64,000 bases of DNA, taken from the NCBI RefSeq assembly GCF_014905555.1, contig NZ_BNGS01000008.1:372001-436000 (forward strand), written 5' to 3'. Shown here one piece after another: positions 1 through 8,689 of the stretch. Within the stretch, counting starts at the first letter, position 1; each line of letters opens with the position of its first letter. The notes under the pieces are model-generated. The model did not search any database. It was not told the origin of the DNA and saw nothing but the letters and a program-made list of their open reading frames with translations. Origin of the DNA: Streptomyces sp. Y2F8-2 (lineage in GTDB: Bacteria; Actinomycetota; Actinomycetes; Streptomycetales; Streptomycetaceae). The translations under genes were made by a program, and so were the position numbers.

Positions 1-1
1 G

Positions 2-1399
2 CCCCCGCGCGCGACGGGCGCCGTCCCCAACCCGGCCCACCAGCTGGACTGGCGCCGCTTCTGCTCCGACGAGCTGCTGGCGCTGTACACGGCGGAGCGG
101 GACGTGCTCAGCGCGGCGGCCCCCTCGATCCCGGCCACCACCAACTTCATGGTGAACTTCAGCTTCGATGCGCTGGACTACTGGCGCTGGGTCCCGGAGC
201 TGGACGTCGTCTCGAACGACCACTACCTCCGCTCGACGGACCCCGAGTCGCACATCGACATCGCGCTGAGCGGTGACCTGATGCGCTCGTTGGCGCGCGG
301 GCCCTGGTTCCTGATGGAGCACTCCACCGGAGCCGTGAACTGGCAGCCCGTCAACCGCGCCAAGGGCCCGGGCGAGCTGCGCCGCAACGCCCTCGCGCAC
401 GTCGCCCACGGCGCCGACGGCATCGCCTACTTCCAGTGGCGGGCCTCCAAGGCGGGCGCCGAGCAGTGGCACTCGGCGATGCTGCCGCACGCGGGGACGG
501 ACAGCCAGATATGGCGGGACGTGGTCCGCCTGGGCGCGGACCTGAAGGCGCTCGCGGAGGTGCGCGGCAGCACCGGCACCGCCGAGGTCGCGATCGTCTG
601 GGACTACAACGCCCGCTGGGCCCTGGAACTCCCCTCCCAGCCCAGCGCCGAAGTCCGCTTCGAGGAGCTGGTCCGCGCCTGGTACGAGCCGCTGTGGCGC
701 GCGGGCGTCGCCGTCGACTTCGTCCGCCCCGACGCGGACCTGTCGCCGTACCGCCTGGTCCTGGCGCCCAGCCTCTACCTGGTCGACGACGCGGGCGCGG
801 CGAACCTCACCGGGTTCGCGGAGCGCGGCGGAACCCTCGCGGTGGGCTTCCACAGCGGGGCGGTGGACGAGAACTGCCATGTCCGGCTGGGCGGTTACCC
901 CGGGGCCTTCCGTGAGGCGCTGGGCGTCAGGTCGGACGAGCTGTTCCCGCTGCTGCCGGACGAGTCGGTGCCGCTGAGCGGCGGCGGGACGGCGACCCTG
1001 TGGTCGGAGCGGCTGCGCCTGGAGGGCGCCGAGGCCGTGTCGTCGTACGAGGAGGGCCCCCTGAAGGGCGTGCCCGCGGTGACGCGCCACGCGCACGGCG
1101 AGGGCACCGCCTGGTACCTGGCGACCCGGCCCGACCCGGACACCCTCGGCTCCCTGCTGACCCGCATCCGCACCGAGGCGGGCGTGGAGCCGGTGCGGAC
1201 CGCCCCGGAGGGCGTGGAGGTCGTCCGGCGGCGGGGTCCGTCCGCGGACTACCTGTTCGTCATCGACCACACGGGCCGCGGCGCGCGGGTGACCGTCGCC
1301 GAGGACGCCGTGGAGCTGCTGACGGGCAAGCCGGCGCCCGGCTCGGTGACGGTGGAACCGGGCGAGGTGGCGGTCGTGCGGGAGCCCCGGCGACCGTGA
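2..1399 (+). CDS. GH42 beta-galactosidase, 3' part (5' end outside window)
   Basis: Frame is open from base 2, so the N-terminus lies upstream of the window; about 465 residues are present. The visible part reads PNPAHQLDWRRFCSDEL, typical of GH42 beta-galactosidases, followed by FLMEHSTGAVNWQPVN, where the Glu matches the GH42 nucleophile. Downstream comes the Rossmann-like trimerization domain (LVLAPSLYLVDDAGAANL) and the small C-terminal beta domain. It should hydrolyse terminal beta-galactosides in the cytoplasm, as no secretion signal can be judged here. A hairpin terminator follows the stop. The family is clear; the actual substrate (lactose, galactan oligomers, arabinosides) is not. 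Confidence 0.9.
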   Translation, partial: PPRATGAVPNPAHQLDWRRFCSDELLALYTAERDVLSAAAPSIPATTNFMVNFSFDALDYWRWVPELDVVSNDHYLRSTDPESHIDIALSGDLMRSLARGPWFLMEHSTGAVNWQPVNRAKGPGELRRNALAHVAHGADGIAYFQWRASKAGAEQWHSAMLPHAGTDSQIWRDVVRLGADLKALAEVRGSTGTAEVAIVWDYNARWALELPSQPSAEVRFEELVRAWYEPLWRAGVAVDFVRPDADLSPYRLVLAPSLYLVDDAGAANLTGFAERGGTLAVGFHSGAVDENCHVRLGGYPGAFREALGVRSDELFPLLPDESVPLSGGGTATLWSERLRLEGAEAVSSYEEGPLKGVPAVTRHAHGEGTAWYLATRPDPDTLGSLLTRIRTEAGVEPVRTAPEGVEVVRRRGPSADYLFVIDHTGRGARVTVAEDAVELLTGKPAPGSVTVEPGEVAVVREPRRP

Positions 1400-1410
1400 C
1401 GCGACCGGTG

Positions 1411-1450
1411 AAGGGGCCCCGGCCGACCTGACCTCAGCCGGGGCCCTTTT
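1411..1450 (+). terminator. Hairpin terminator after GH42 gene
   Basis: An inverted repeat AAGGGGCCCCGGC / GCCGGGGCCCTTTT sits 12 bases after the beta-galactosidase stop and ends in T residues. It lies between convergent genes and may serve both. Confidence 0.75.
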
Positions 1451-1505
1451 CCATGCCTCTTCCGGTTGGGCGGACCCCCTCGACCGTTCGGCCGGTCCGC
1501 GTGCC

Positions 1506-3572
1506 CTACTGGGCGCGGGCGACGAGGAGCGCGACGTCGTCGTGGTCGTCGGGGTGGCGCAGGCCGTGCAGCAGGAGGTCGCAGGTCTCCTCCAGGGGCC
1601 GCTGGGGCTGGTCGAGGAGGGCGAGCAGCATGTCCAGACGGTCGTCGATGGAGTGGTGGCGGGTCTCCACCAGGCCGTCCGTGTACAGGACCAGCAGGTC
1701 ACCGGGGTCCAGGTCGGTGGTGGCGGTCTCGAAGGGGATGCCGCCGACGCCGAGCGGGGCCCCGCTGGGCAGGTTCAGCAACGCCGGGGCACGGCCGGCG
1801 CGGGCCAGCGCGGGCGGCAGGTGTCCCGCGTTGGCGATACGGCACAGCTTCAGGTGGGGGTCGTACACCGCGTACAGGCAGGTGACGATGTAGTGCTCCA
1901 GATCGCAGGTGATCTTGTCGAGGTGCTGGAGCACGACCTCGGGGGCGAGGTCGAGGTCCGCGTAGGCGCAGGTCGCGGTGCGCAGCCGGCCCATGGTGGC
2001 GGCGGCGTCGATGCCGTTGCCCATGACGTCGCCGACGACCAGCGCCGTCTTGTCGCCGGTCAGCGGGATGACGTCGTACCAGTCCCCGCCGACCTCGCTG
2101 GTGGTCTGGGCGGGCTGGTAGCGGGTGGCGAGGTCCAGGCCGGTGTGGTGCGGGGCGTGGTCGGGCAGCAGGCTGCGCTGGAGGGTGAGGGCGGTGTTGC
2201 GGACGCTCTGGTACCAGCGGGCGTTGTCCATGGCCACGGCGGCCCGTCCGGCCAGCTCGGTGGCCAGGATGACGTCGTCCTCGTCGAACGGCAGCGGGTT
2301 GCGGGTGCGCTTGAGGTCGAGCGCGCCGAGCACCTCGCCGCGCGCGATCAGCGGCACCGCGAGGTAGGAGTGGACCCCGGCGCGCGCCAGCAGCGTGGTG
2401 CCCTCGGGGTCGCGGGCGATGCGCCGCAGATCGTGCTCGCCCACGTGGCGCACCAGGACCGGCCGGCCGGTGTGCACGCACAGGGTGACCAGCCGGTCGC
2501 CGTCGTAGGCGGCGAGGTCGCCGGGGGAGTCGGCGGCGCGCAGCGCCACGGTCGCATGGGCCGCCTTGAGGGCCAGGGCGCGGAACAGCTCCGGACCGCT
2601 GTCCAGTTTGCCGGTGCGGCGGAAGGCGAGGGCCGAGTCGAGGATGTCCACGGCGACCACGTCGGCCAGCTCGGGCGCGGCGACCTCGGCCAGCTCGCGG
2701 GCGGTCTGCTCCACCTCCAGGGTGTTGCCCACGCGGGCCGAGGCGTCGGCGATGAGGGCGAGGCGCCGCCGGGCCCGGTCCGCCTCGGTGGCCGCGCGGT
2801 GCCGCTCGGTGACGTCGACGACCGAGGTGGCGGCTCCGAGCACGCGCCCGCCGGGGTCCTCCAGGCGGTAGAAGGAGAGGGACCAGGCATGGTCGTGCTC
2901 GGGGTCGGCGGGGGTGCGGCCCACGTGGTACTGGTCCAGGAGGGGGGTGCCGGTGGCCAGCACCTGGTGCAGGGCGGACTCGACGGTGTCGACGTCGGCG
3001 AAGGGCGCGGTCTCCCGCAGATGCCGGCCGATGTGCTCCTCGGCGGGAATGCCGTCGATGCGCTCCAGGGCGGGGTTCACCAGGAGGTAGCACAGGTCGG
3101 GGTCCATCAGGGCGAGGCCGATCGGGGACTGGTTGACCAGCCGCTCGCACAGCGCCAGGTCGGTCTCCAGACGCTGGAGGATGGTGTGGTCGGCCGCGAT
3201 CCCCAGGGCGTAGATCTCCCCGCGGTCGTTCCACAGCCGCATGTTGCGGAACTCCATCATCCGGGTGTCGCCGTCCTTGTGCCGGACGGGGAAGGCACCG
3301 GCCCAGCTCCGGCCGGTCTCCATCACCTCGCTGAAGAGGCTCAGCACGGTCTGGAAGTGCTCCGGGTCGACCAGCAGCCGCGCCGCGAACTGCCCGAGCG
3401 CCTCCTGCGGGGTGTAGCCGAACAATTCCTGGGCCTGCGGGCTCCAGAACACGATGCGCCCGCTCTCGTCCAGCACCACCGCCGCGACACTGAGCACGTC
3501 CAGCAGGCCGGTCCGCCGGGGGTGCCCGGGGCCGGACTCGTCGCCGTCCACCTTGAAGGGCTCGGCTGACAT
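1506..3572 (-). CDS. PAS-PAS-GAF-SpoIIE (PP2C-type) serine phosphatase
   Basis: The start is the ATG at 3572, which has GGAGGGAGG a few bases upstream; the frame is open further upstream but without a ribosome site. The 688-residue product has PAS 1 (about 20-135, with ELFGYTPQEALGQ), PAS 2 (about 145-265), a GAF domain (about 275-440) and a C-terminal PP2C/SpoIIE phosphatase (about 465-685). The phosphatase metal-site motifs are present (EVGGDWYDVIPL, VVGDVMGNGIDAAATMGRLR, LVLYTDGLVETR, DDHDDVALLVAR). Family members dephosphorylate anti-anti-sigma proteins in partner-switching circuits. No anti-sigma or STAS gene is adjacent, so the target is unknown. No membrane segment is seen. Confidence 0.9.
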   Translation of the reverse strand: MSAEPFKVDGDESGPGHPRRTGLLDVLSVAAVVLDESGRIVFWSPQAQELFGYTPQEALGQFAARLLVDPEHFQTVLSLFSEVMETGRSWAGAFPVRHKDGDTRMMEFRNMRLWNDRGEIYALGIAADHTILQRLETDLALCERLVNQSPIGLALMDPDLCYLLVNPALERIDGIPAEEHIGRHLRETAPFADVDTVESALHQVLATGTPLLDQYHVGRTPADPEHDHAWSLSFYRLEDPGGRVLGAATSVVDVTERHRAATEADRARRRLALIADASARVGNTLEVEQTARELAEVAAPELADVVAVDILDSALAFRRTGKLDSGPELFRALALKAAHATVALRAADSPGDLAAYDGDRLVTLCVHTGRPVLVRHVGEHDLRRIARDPEGTTLLARAGVHSYLAVPLIARGEVLGALDLKRTRNPLPFDEDDVILATELAGRAAVAMDNARWYQSVRNTALTLQRSLLPDHAPHHTGLDLATRYQPAQTTSEVGGDWYDVIPLTGDKTALVVGDVMGNGIDAAATMGRLRTATCAYADLDLAPEVVLQHLDKITCDLEHYIVTCLYAVYDPHLKLCRIANAGHLPPALARAGRAPALLNLPSGAPLGVGGIPFETATTDLDPGDLLVLYTDGLVETRHHSIDDRLDMLLALLDQPQRPLEETCDLLLHGLRHPDDHDDVALLVARAQ

Positions 3573-3860
3573 CGGGACCTCCCTCCGCCTGCCGGCGCGG
3601 CATGGCGCCCTGTACCGCCGTCGATCCACGCCTGAATCAGGCTTCCGGTATCTCCATGCTGCCCCTGGGCGGGTGACCTGGACAGCCGGGGAAGCCGGGC
3701 GCAGCCGCAGCCGGGAACCGCGTAGGGCGGCGCTTCGGGGCGCGGGGTCGTGTTCCTGCCGCCCGGCCCCGACCGCCACGCGGCGCGCGACGCATCCGCG
3801 CCCCACCGGTGACGACAGGGCCTGGACGGCCCGGCTCCCCCGTGGGCCGACCGCGGGCCA

Positions 3861-4427
3861 TCACGAGCGGGCGCCCCCGCCACGGCCTGCGCGGCGCCGG
3901 GCCAGCCACAGCGTCACGGCGCCCGCGGCGGCCACCAGCAGCACGGTGCGCTTGTCCCGTGCCGCGCGGGCGCCCTGGGCCGCCTTCTGCCGCAACGGCT
4001 CGGGCGCCCTCTCCTCCCACACCCGCCCGGCCTGTGACGCCTGCGCGCGGGCCTCGCCGACAGCACGGGCGGCCTTGTCCCTGACCGTGTCGGGCAGCTT
4101 GTCCTGCACCTGATGCGCGACACCGGCGGCCTTGGCCTTCAGCTCGGTGGCCTTCGCCGCGGCCTGCTCCTTCACCTCGGCCGCCTTGACCACGGCCTGC
4201 TCCTTCACCTCGGCCGCCTTCACTGCGGCCTGCTCCTTCACCTCGGCCGCCTTCGCCGCGGCCTGCTCCTTCACCTCTGCCGCCTTCTCCTGGGCGCGGG
4301 CCTTGACATCGGTCCTGGCCACCAGCGCCTCCACCGTCTGCCCCAGCTCCTCCCGGCTGTGCTCGAGCTGTACGCGCAATTCCTCCGTGCCCTGGGTGGT
4401 CCGCTCGTCGTGAGTCGGCTTGGTCAT
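3861..4427 (-). CDS. DUF3618-type protein with five 11-residue repeats and C-terminal TM helix
   Basis: The product is 188 residues, starting at ATG 4427 inside the stop of the upstream gene (ATGA overlap, so translation is probably coupled). Residues 14-46 match the DUF3618 start (REELGQTVEAL). Residues 48-102 are five consecutive 11-mers of the KAAEVKEQAAA type, an amphipathic 11/3 helix pattern as in apolipoprotein- or LEA-like proteins. A hydrophobic segment (TVLLVAAAGAVTLWLA) near residue 165 is followed by a positively charged tail. A membrane-anchored helical or envelope stress protein is plausible; the function is not known. Confidence 0.85.
   Translation of the reverse strand: MTKPTHDERTTQGTEELRVQLEHSREELGQTVEALVARTDVKARAQEKAAEVKEQAAAKAAEVKEQAAVKAAEVKEQAVVKAAEVKEQAAAKATELKAKAAGVAHQVQDKLPDTVRDKAARAVGEARAQASQAGRVWEERAPEPLRQKAAQGARAARDKRTVLLVAAAGAVTLWLARRRAGRGGGARS
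4122..4286 (-). repeat. 33-bp coding tandem repeat, about 5 copies
   Basis: Five adjacent 33-bp units encode the 11-mers of the DUF3618 protein. The DNA units are also closely similar (recurrent CTCCTTCACCTCGGCCGCCTT on the plus strand), so copy number could vary by slippage without breaking the frame. Confidence 0.85.
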
Positions 4428-4873
4428 CGGTGCGCACTCTCCTTGATCTCGGCCAGGTCGGCCTTCACGTTCTCGATCGTCTGCTCGGGTGTGGGCGGCG
4501 AGGCCCGGCCGACCTGCTTCTTCCCGGTCACGGCCAGGACCGCAGTGATGACGCCCAGCGCCGTGGTGACGATCAGGGCGGCGGCCCACACCGGCAGCGG
4601 CACCGCCAGGGCCGCGATGACCGTGGCCACCAGGGCCTGCAGGGTGAGCAGGCCGACGACTCCGGCGCCGCCGAACAGCCCGCCGCCCTTGCCGTAGCGC
4701 CTGCCCTTCTCCTTCATCTCCGCCTGCGCCAGCCTCAGTTCGCCACGCACCAACTCCGTCAACTGCTGCGAGGCCCGCTGCACCAGCTCACTCACCGGCT
4801 CCTGACCGGAGCGGTTCACGCTGTGGTCGCGTCCGGCGTAGTGCGGCTGCGTGCTCGTCACGGAGATCACCAC
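4424..4873 (-). CDS. Phage-holin-superfamily (DUF1469/YqjE-like) membrane protein
   Basis: The product is 149 residues with a GTG start at 4873; no strong ribosome site is visible, so the start could lie slightly downstream. The soluble N-terminus (VSELVQRASQQLTELVRGELRLAQAEM) matches actinobacterial 'phage holin family' proteins. Two hydrophobic hairpin segments follow (GLLTLQALVATVIAALAV and WAAALIVTTALGVITAVLAV), then a charged C-tail. It is usually paired with a DUF3618 gene, as here (4-bp overlap). Despite the family name there is no phage context; a membrane or envelope role is inferred. Confidence 0.85.
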   Translation of the reverse strand: MVISVTSTQPHYAGRDHSVNRSGQEPVSELVQRASQQLTELVRGELRLAQAEMKEKGRRYGKGGGLFGGAGVVGLLTLQALVATVIAALAVPLPVWAAALIVTTALGVITAVLAVTGKKQVGRASPPTPEQTIENVKADLAEIKESAHR

Positions 4874-5101
4874 CCATCCGTATCGGTTCCTGTGATCGGC
4901 CGGTGCCCTGGCGCCCCGACCGTCCGGTGTGCGCGAGTACCCCGCTCAGCCCGTTTCAGGGCGCCCAACTCAGCCACTCCGACGAGCTGTCGCCCCCCTC
5001 GCGCCACCTCGGCGCCGACGAACCGTGCCCGCCTCCCCCCTCCTCGACGGCCGTGGCCGGCCGGCGATCCGCGGCGCGTCCCCCGGCGGGTGCCGCATGG
5101 G

Positions 5102-5803
5102 CACTCGGCTCCCCCCGGAGCTGCACGCCGCGGGCCTGGCCCCGGCGTCCGTGGCGATCGACGCGCTGTGGGTGATCGGCCTGGTGCTGCTGAACCGGGC
5201 CGGGCACGGTCTGCCGTGGCGCGAGGGCGGCGACGCCCCCGACAGCCGGCCCGAACCGCGTGGCCACTCCAGGGCCAAGAAGGAGAAGGCGGCCGGCGAC
5301 CGCGGCGTGAGCACCGCACGTGCCACGCTCGTGTTCTCCGTCTCTGCCCTGGCGACCCTGGTGGCCGGTGTGGTCATCGAACGCAGCGGCGAGGAGTTCT
5401 TCGCTCGGCAGGGACTGAGCGGCGCGCTGTTCGGCGCCACCGTGCCGGCCGTGGCCACCGCCCTGCCCGAGATCAGCACCGGCCTGGCCTCCACCCAGCT
5501 CGGCGACTACCGGCTCGCCGGCAGCGACATTTTCGGCGGGAACGCCTTCCTGCCCGTCCTGTTCCTGCTCGCGGGCCTCATATCGGGCAAGCCCGCACTG
5601 CCGGCGGCGCACCACACGGACGTCTATCTCACCGCGCTCGGCATCATCCTCACCGTCGTCTGCATGGCGGGCCTGGTCTTCCGGCCTCGCCGTCGGTACG
5701 CCCGGATGGGCGTCGACAGCGTCACGGCGGTGATCGTCTACGCCGCCGGTATCGCCGGACTGGCGACCATCTCCGGCTGGGGGCGGACTCCGCACGTTTT
5801 CGG
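5102..5803 (+). pseudogene. Truncated Na+/Ca2+ exchanger (CaCA family) relic
   Basis: The frame reads the middle loop and second half of a sodium/calcium exchanger: a TM helix (VAIDALWVIGLVLLNRAG), a cytoplasmic loop (WREGGDAPDSRPEPRGHSRA), then the alpha-2 repeat ALFGATVPAVATALPEISTG...DIFGGNAFLP and two more TM helices. The whole first alpha repeat is missing: upstream bases 4880-5100 translate to unrelated Pro/Arg-rich sequence without a ribosome site. At the 3' end the frame runs past the expected terminus into non-homologous sequence. Two alpha repeats are needed for transport in this family, so the fragment is very unlikely to work. Confidence 0.75.
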
Positions 5804-6169
5804 GAAGCCGATGAACGGCGAGCACCCGGCTCTGATCAAGGATTTACCATCGCCTGATTGTTTCTGGACGAACCGCCCGGATAGCGTCCCGCCAGCGGCC
5901 TCCCTCACTCACCGGACCGCGGGCCAGTGGGCCGGAAGACTTCTGCGAGTGTTTCCGGTCCGTCAACTCGCCTGTGCGAGCGTGCGGGAACCGGCGAGGG
6001 CGGGGACAGGGAAGCAGTGTTGCCTGACAAACAGTCAGAAACCCGGAAATCCAGAAACCCGGAACCCCCCGGAGCGCGGTCGTACCGACGCAGCTCTCCC
6101 GTCCGACGGTCACGGTCGGACCAGCCCAGACCAGTCCCTTTCATCGGCACGACACAGAAGGGCACTTCC

Positions 6170-8179
6170 TTGCGCTCAAGCGCCGAACACGCGACACCGG
6201 AGCAGCCGGGCAGCAGACGCAGACGCCGGGCGGGCTCCGTCGCGGCCGCTGTGCTGTCCGCCGCCGCGCTCCTGGCCGGCGGACCGCTCACGGCGACCGC
6301 GTCCGCGGCCTCGGCCACCGCGGCGGCCCACGTCAAGCACCTGTGCGCCCACGCCACCAAGCCGGGTCACATGGCGTGCCTCGCCGAGGCAAGGACCGAC
6401 ATCGTCCAGCACATGACGCTCAGCCCGAACGCCACACCGTCCGGCTACGGCCCCTCGGACCTGCAGAGCGCCTACAACCTGCCGTCCTCCACCGCCGGTT
6501 CGGGCCGGACCGTGGCGATCGTCGACGCCATGGACGACCCCACCGCCGAGTCGGACCTCGCCACCTACCGATCCCAGTACGGCCTTCCCCCCTGCACCAC
6601 CGCGAACGGCTGCTTCCGCAAGGTCGACCAGACCGGCGGCACCGCCTACCCGAGTGCGGACGCCGGATGGGCCGGTGAGATATCCCTCGACCTCGACATG
6701 GTCAGCGCCGTCTGTCCCCAGTGCCACATCCTGCTCGTCGAGGCGAACTCCCCCAGCGTGTCCGACCTCGGCACGGCCGAGAACGAGGCCGTCGCCCTCG
6801 GCGCGAAGTACGTCTCCAACTCCTTCGGCGGCACCGAGGACCCGAGCCAGACCACCGCGGACGTCCAGTACTTCAACCACCCCGGCGTCGCCATCACGGT
6901 CAGCGCCGGTGACGGCGGCTACGGCGCCGAGTACCCGGCCAGTTCCCCGTACGTCACGGCGGTCGGCGGCACCTCGCTCGTCCGCGCGAGCACCTCCCGG
7001 GGCTGGAGCGAGTCGGTCTGGTCCACCGACAGCGCCGACGGCACGGGGTCCGGATGCTCCGCGGTCGAGGCCAAGCCTTCCTGGCAGTCGGACACCGGCT
7101 GCTCCCGTCGCAGCGTCGCGGACGTCTCGGCGGTCGCCGACCCGGCCACCGGCGTCGCCGTCTACGACACCTACGGGGCCTCCGGCTGGGACGTCTACGG
7201 CGGCACCAGCGCATCCTCGCCCATCGTCGCGGCCACCTACGCCCTCGCGGGCACCCCGACCGCGAACAGCTACCCCTCCTCGTACCTCTACGGCCACGCG
7301 GCGGCGCTGAACGACGTCACCACGGGGTCCAACGGCACCTGCTCACCCGCCTATCTGTGCACCGCGGGATCCGGCTACGACGGCCCCACGGGCCTCGGCA
7401 CCCCCAACGGCACCGCCGCCTTCGCCGGGGGACCGAACTCCGTCAACGCGCTGCAGCCCGGACAGAAGCTGACCTCCGGCCAGCGGCTGAGCAGCGCGAA
7501 CGTGACGCTGTCCATGGGCGGCGACGGCAACCTGGTCGCCTACCTCAAGACGGGAGCGGCGGGCAACGGCCCGGCGATCTGGTCCAGCCACACCTCGGGC
7601 CACTCGGGTGCGTACGCCTACATGCAGAGCGACGGCAACCTGGTCGTCTACACCGCCGGCGGCAGCGCCCTGTGGTCCACCCACACCTACGGCCACTCCG
7701 GCGCCTACCTCCTGCTTCAGGACGACGGCAACCTCGTGGTGTACGGCGCCGGCGGCGGCCCCGGCACCGGCGGGTCGCTCTGGGCGGACGGCACCTACCT
7801 GCGCTCGACGACGATCAAGTCGGGCCAGAAGCTCAACAGCGGCTGGTGGACCCAGACCCGGTACACCCGCCTGGTGGTGCAGTCGGACGGCAACGTCGTG
7901 ATGTACCGCACGCGCGACGGCAAGGCCATCTGGTCCACCGGCACCTACGGTCACGCGGGCGCCTACATGTACATGCAGAGCGACGGCAACCTGGTCGTCT
8001 ACACGAGCGGCGGCGGCCCCAGCACCGGCGGCGCCCTGTGGTCCACCCACACCTACGGCCACTCCGGCGCCTACGCCCTCATGCAGAGCGACGGCAACTT
8101 CGTCGTCTACAAGAGCGGCGGCGGCCCCGGCGCGGGCGGCGCCCTGTGGGCCAGCAACACCTACAAGTCGGTCCCCTGA
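6170..8179 (+). CDS. Secreted S53 (sedolisin-type) serine protease with beta-lectin repeats
   Basis: I place the start at TTG 6170, preceded by AGAAGGG; the frame is open further upstream without a better start. The product is 669 residues. Residues 15-48 form a signal peptide (RRRRR, hydrophobic core, ASA-type cleavage). The catalytic set is visible: Glu170 and Asp174 in AGEISLDLD, Asp248 in SAGDGG, and Ser347 in YGGTSASSP, as in S53 peptidases. The large pro-domain of classical sedolisins is missing. Residues about 480-669 are two bulb-type lectin domains with six QSDGNLVVY-like motifs. An extracellular protease anchored to glycans is likely. Confidence 0.88.
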   Translation: MRSSAEHATPEQPGSRRRRRAGSVAAAVLSAAALLAGGPLTATASAASATAAAHVKHLCAHATKPGHMACLAEARTDIVQHMTLSPNATPSGYGPSDLQSAYNLPSSTAGSGRTVAIVDAMDDPTAESDLATYRSQYGLPPCTTANGCFRKVDQTGGTAYPSADAGWAGEISLDLDMVSAVCPQCHILLVEANSPSVSDLGTAENEAVALGAKYVSNSFGGTEDPSQTTADVQYFNHPGVAITVSAGDGGYGAEYPASSPYVTAVGGTSLVRASTSRGWSESVWSTDSADGTGSGCSAVEAKPSWQSDTGCSRRSVADVSAVADPATGVAVYDTYGASGWDVYGGTSASSPIVAATYALAGTPTANSYPSSYLYGHAAALNDVTTGSNGTCSPAYLCTAGSGYDGPTGLGTPNGTAAFAGGPNSVNALQPGQKLTSGQRLSSANVTLSMGGDGNLVAYLKTGAAGNGPAIWSSHTSGHSGAYAYMQSDGNLVVYTAGGSALWSTHTYGHSGAYLLLQDDGNLVVYGAGGGPGTGGSLWADGTYLRSTTIKSGQKLNSGWWTQTRYTRLVVQSDGNVVMYRTRDGKAIWSTGTYGHAGAYMYMQSDGNLVVYTSGGGPSTGGALWSTHTYGHSGAYALMQSDGNFVVYKSGGGPGAGGALWASNTYKSVP

Positions 8180-8282
8180 CCTTCCCCACCACCGGCTGCC
8201 CCGCCCGACGAAGGGGCGGGGCAGCCGCGTCCACCCTGCGAACCCAGGGACGGGGAAGACCCCGACCGGCGCGGAACACGAC

Positions 8283-8320
8283 GAAGGCCCCGACCGGCGA
8301 ACCGGTCGGGGCCTTCGTCA
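8283..8320 (+). terminator. Strong hairpin terminator after S53 protease
   Basis: GAAGGCCCCGACCGG and CCGGTCGGGGCCTTC form a near-perfect 15-bp stem with a 4-base loop. It lies between the protease gene and the oppositely oriented tRNA-Ser and could terminate both. Confidence 0.85.
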
Positions 8321-8338
8321 TGCCCTGGCGGGCGAGTG

Positions 8339-8423
8339 CGGAGGATACGAGATTCGAACTCGTGAGGGGTTGCCCCCAACACGCTTTCCAAGCGTGCGCC
8401 CTAGGCCTCTAGGCGAATCCTCC
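8339..8423 (-). tRNA. tRNA-Ser (GGA)
   Basis: On the minus strand the gene folds as a class II tRNA: acceptor stem GGAGGAT/ATCCTCC, anticodon loop CTTGGAAAG with anticodon GGA, long variable arm (TTGGGGGCAACCCC) and T-loop GTTCGAATC. It is 85 nt long with no encoded CCA. Confidence 0.97.
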
Positions 8424-8485
8424 GCCGGAAACATTACATGACGCCGGGGAGTGCTAGCGAACTCGTTCGGGCCCCGGCGATCGGG

Positions 8486-8491
8486 TAGGCT
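8486..8491 (+). promoter_or_regulatory. -10 box (TAGGCT) for SRP RNA
   Basis: TAGGCT lies 7 bases upstream of the predicted SRP RNA 5' end. The same hexamer and spacing occur at purD and at the SCP2 gene in this window. No convincing -35 is visible. Confidence 0.6.
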
Positions 8492-8497
8492 GGGGCT

Positions 8498-8588
8498 CAG
8501 CCCCTCACGCGGCGCTATCTGACTGAACTCCCCCAGGGCCGGAAGGCAGCAAGGGTAGGTTGGCTCTGGCGGGTGCGTGGGGGGTCTT
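8498..8588 (+). ncRNA. ffs: Signal recognition particle RNA (small bacterial 4.5S type)
   Basis: The conserved apical hairpin CCGGAAGGCAGCAAGGG with the GGAA tetraloop and the Ffh-binding internal loop is exact. The flanks CCCCTCACGCGGC and GGGTGCGTGGGG pair into the long stem. A hairpin RNA of about 90 nt that binds Ffh for co-translational membrane targeting. Its position just upstream of dnaX is common in actinobacteria. Ends are estimated to a few bases. Confidence 0.95.
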
Positions 8589-8674
8589 TCGCGTCCGGGG
8601 CCGGTGCCCAGGGGCGGGCGCCGGGGGCTGTGGCCGGGCTGTGACTCGGGCCGGGCGCTTTGTCAGTGGGCGCC

Positions 8675-8680
8675 TATAAC
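8675..8680 (+). promoter_or_regulatory. Candidate -10 (TATAAC) for a leaderless dnaX mRNA
   Basis: TATAAC ends 9 bases before the dnaX GTG, and no ribosome binding site exists in between, so RNA may start within a few bases of the start codon. This is inference from spacing only. Confidence 0.4.
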
Positions 8681-8689
8681 CTCGTAAGC

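Noticed and set aside
4424..4873. Prophage lysis module
   Set aside because: The holin-family protein is a common chromosomal actinobacterial type; no endolysin, capsid or integrase genes are present.
8660..8689. Upstream start for dnaX
   Set aside because: The extra ten codons do not match DnaX N-termini and include the -10-like TATAAC.
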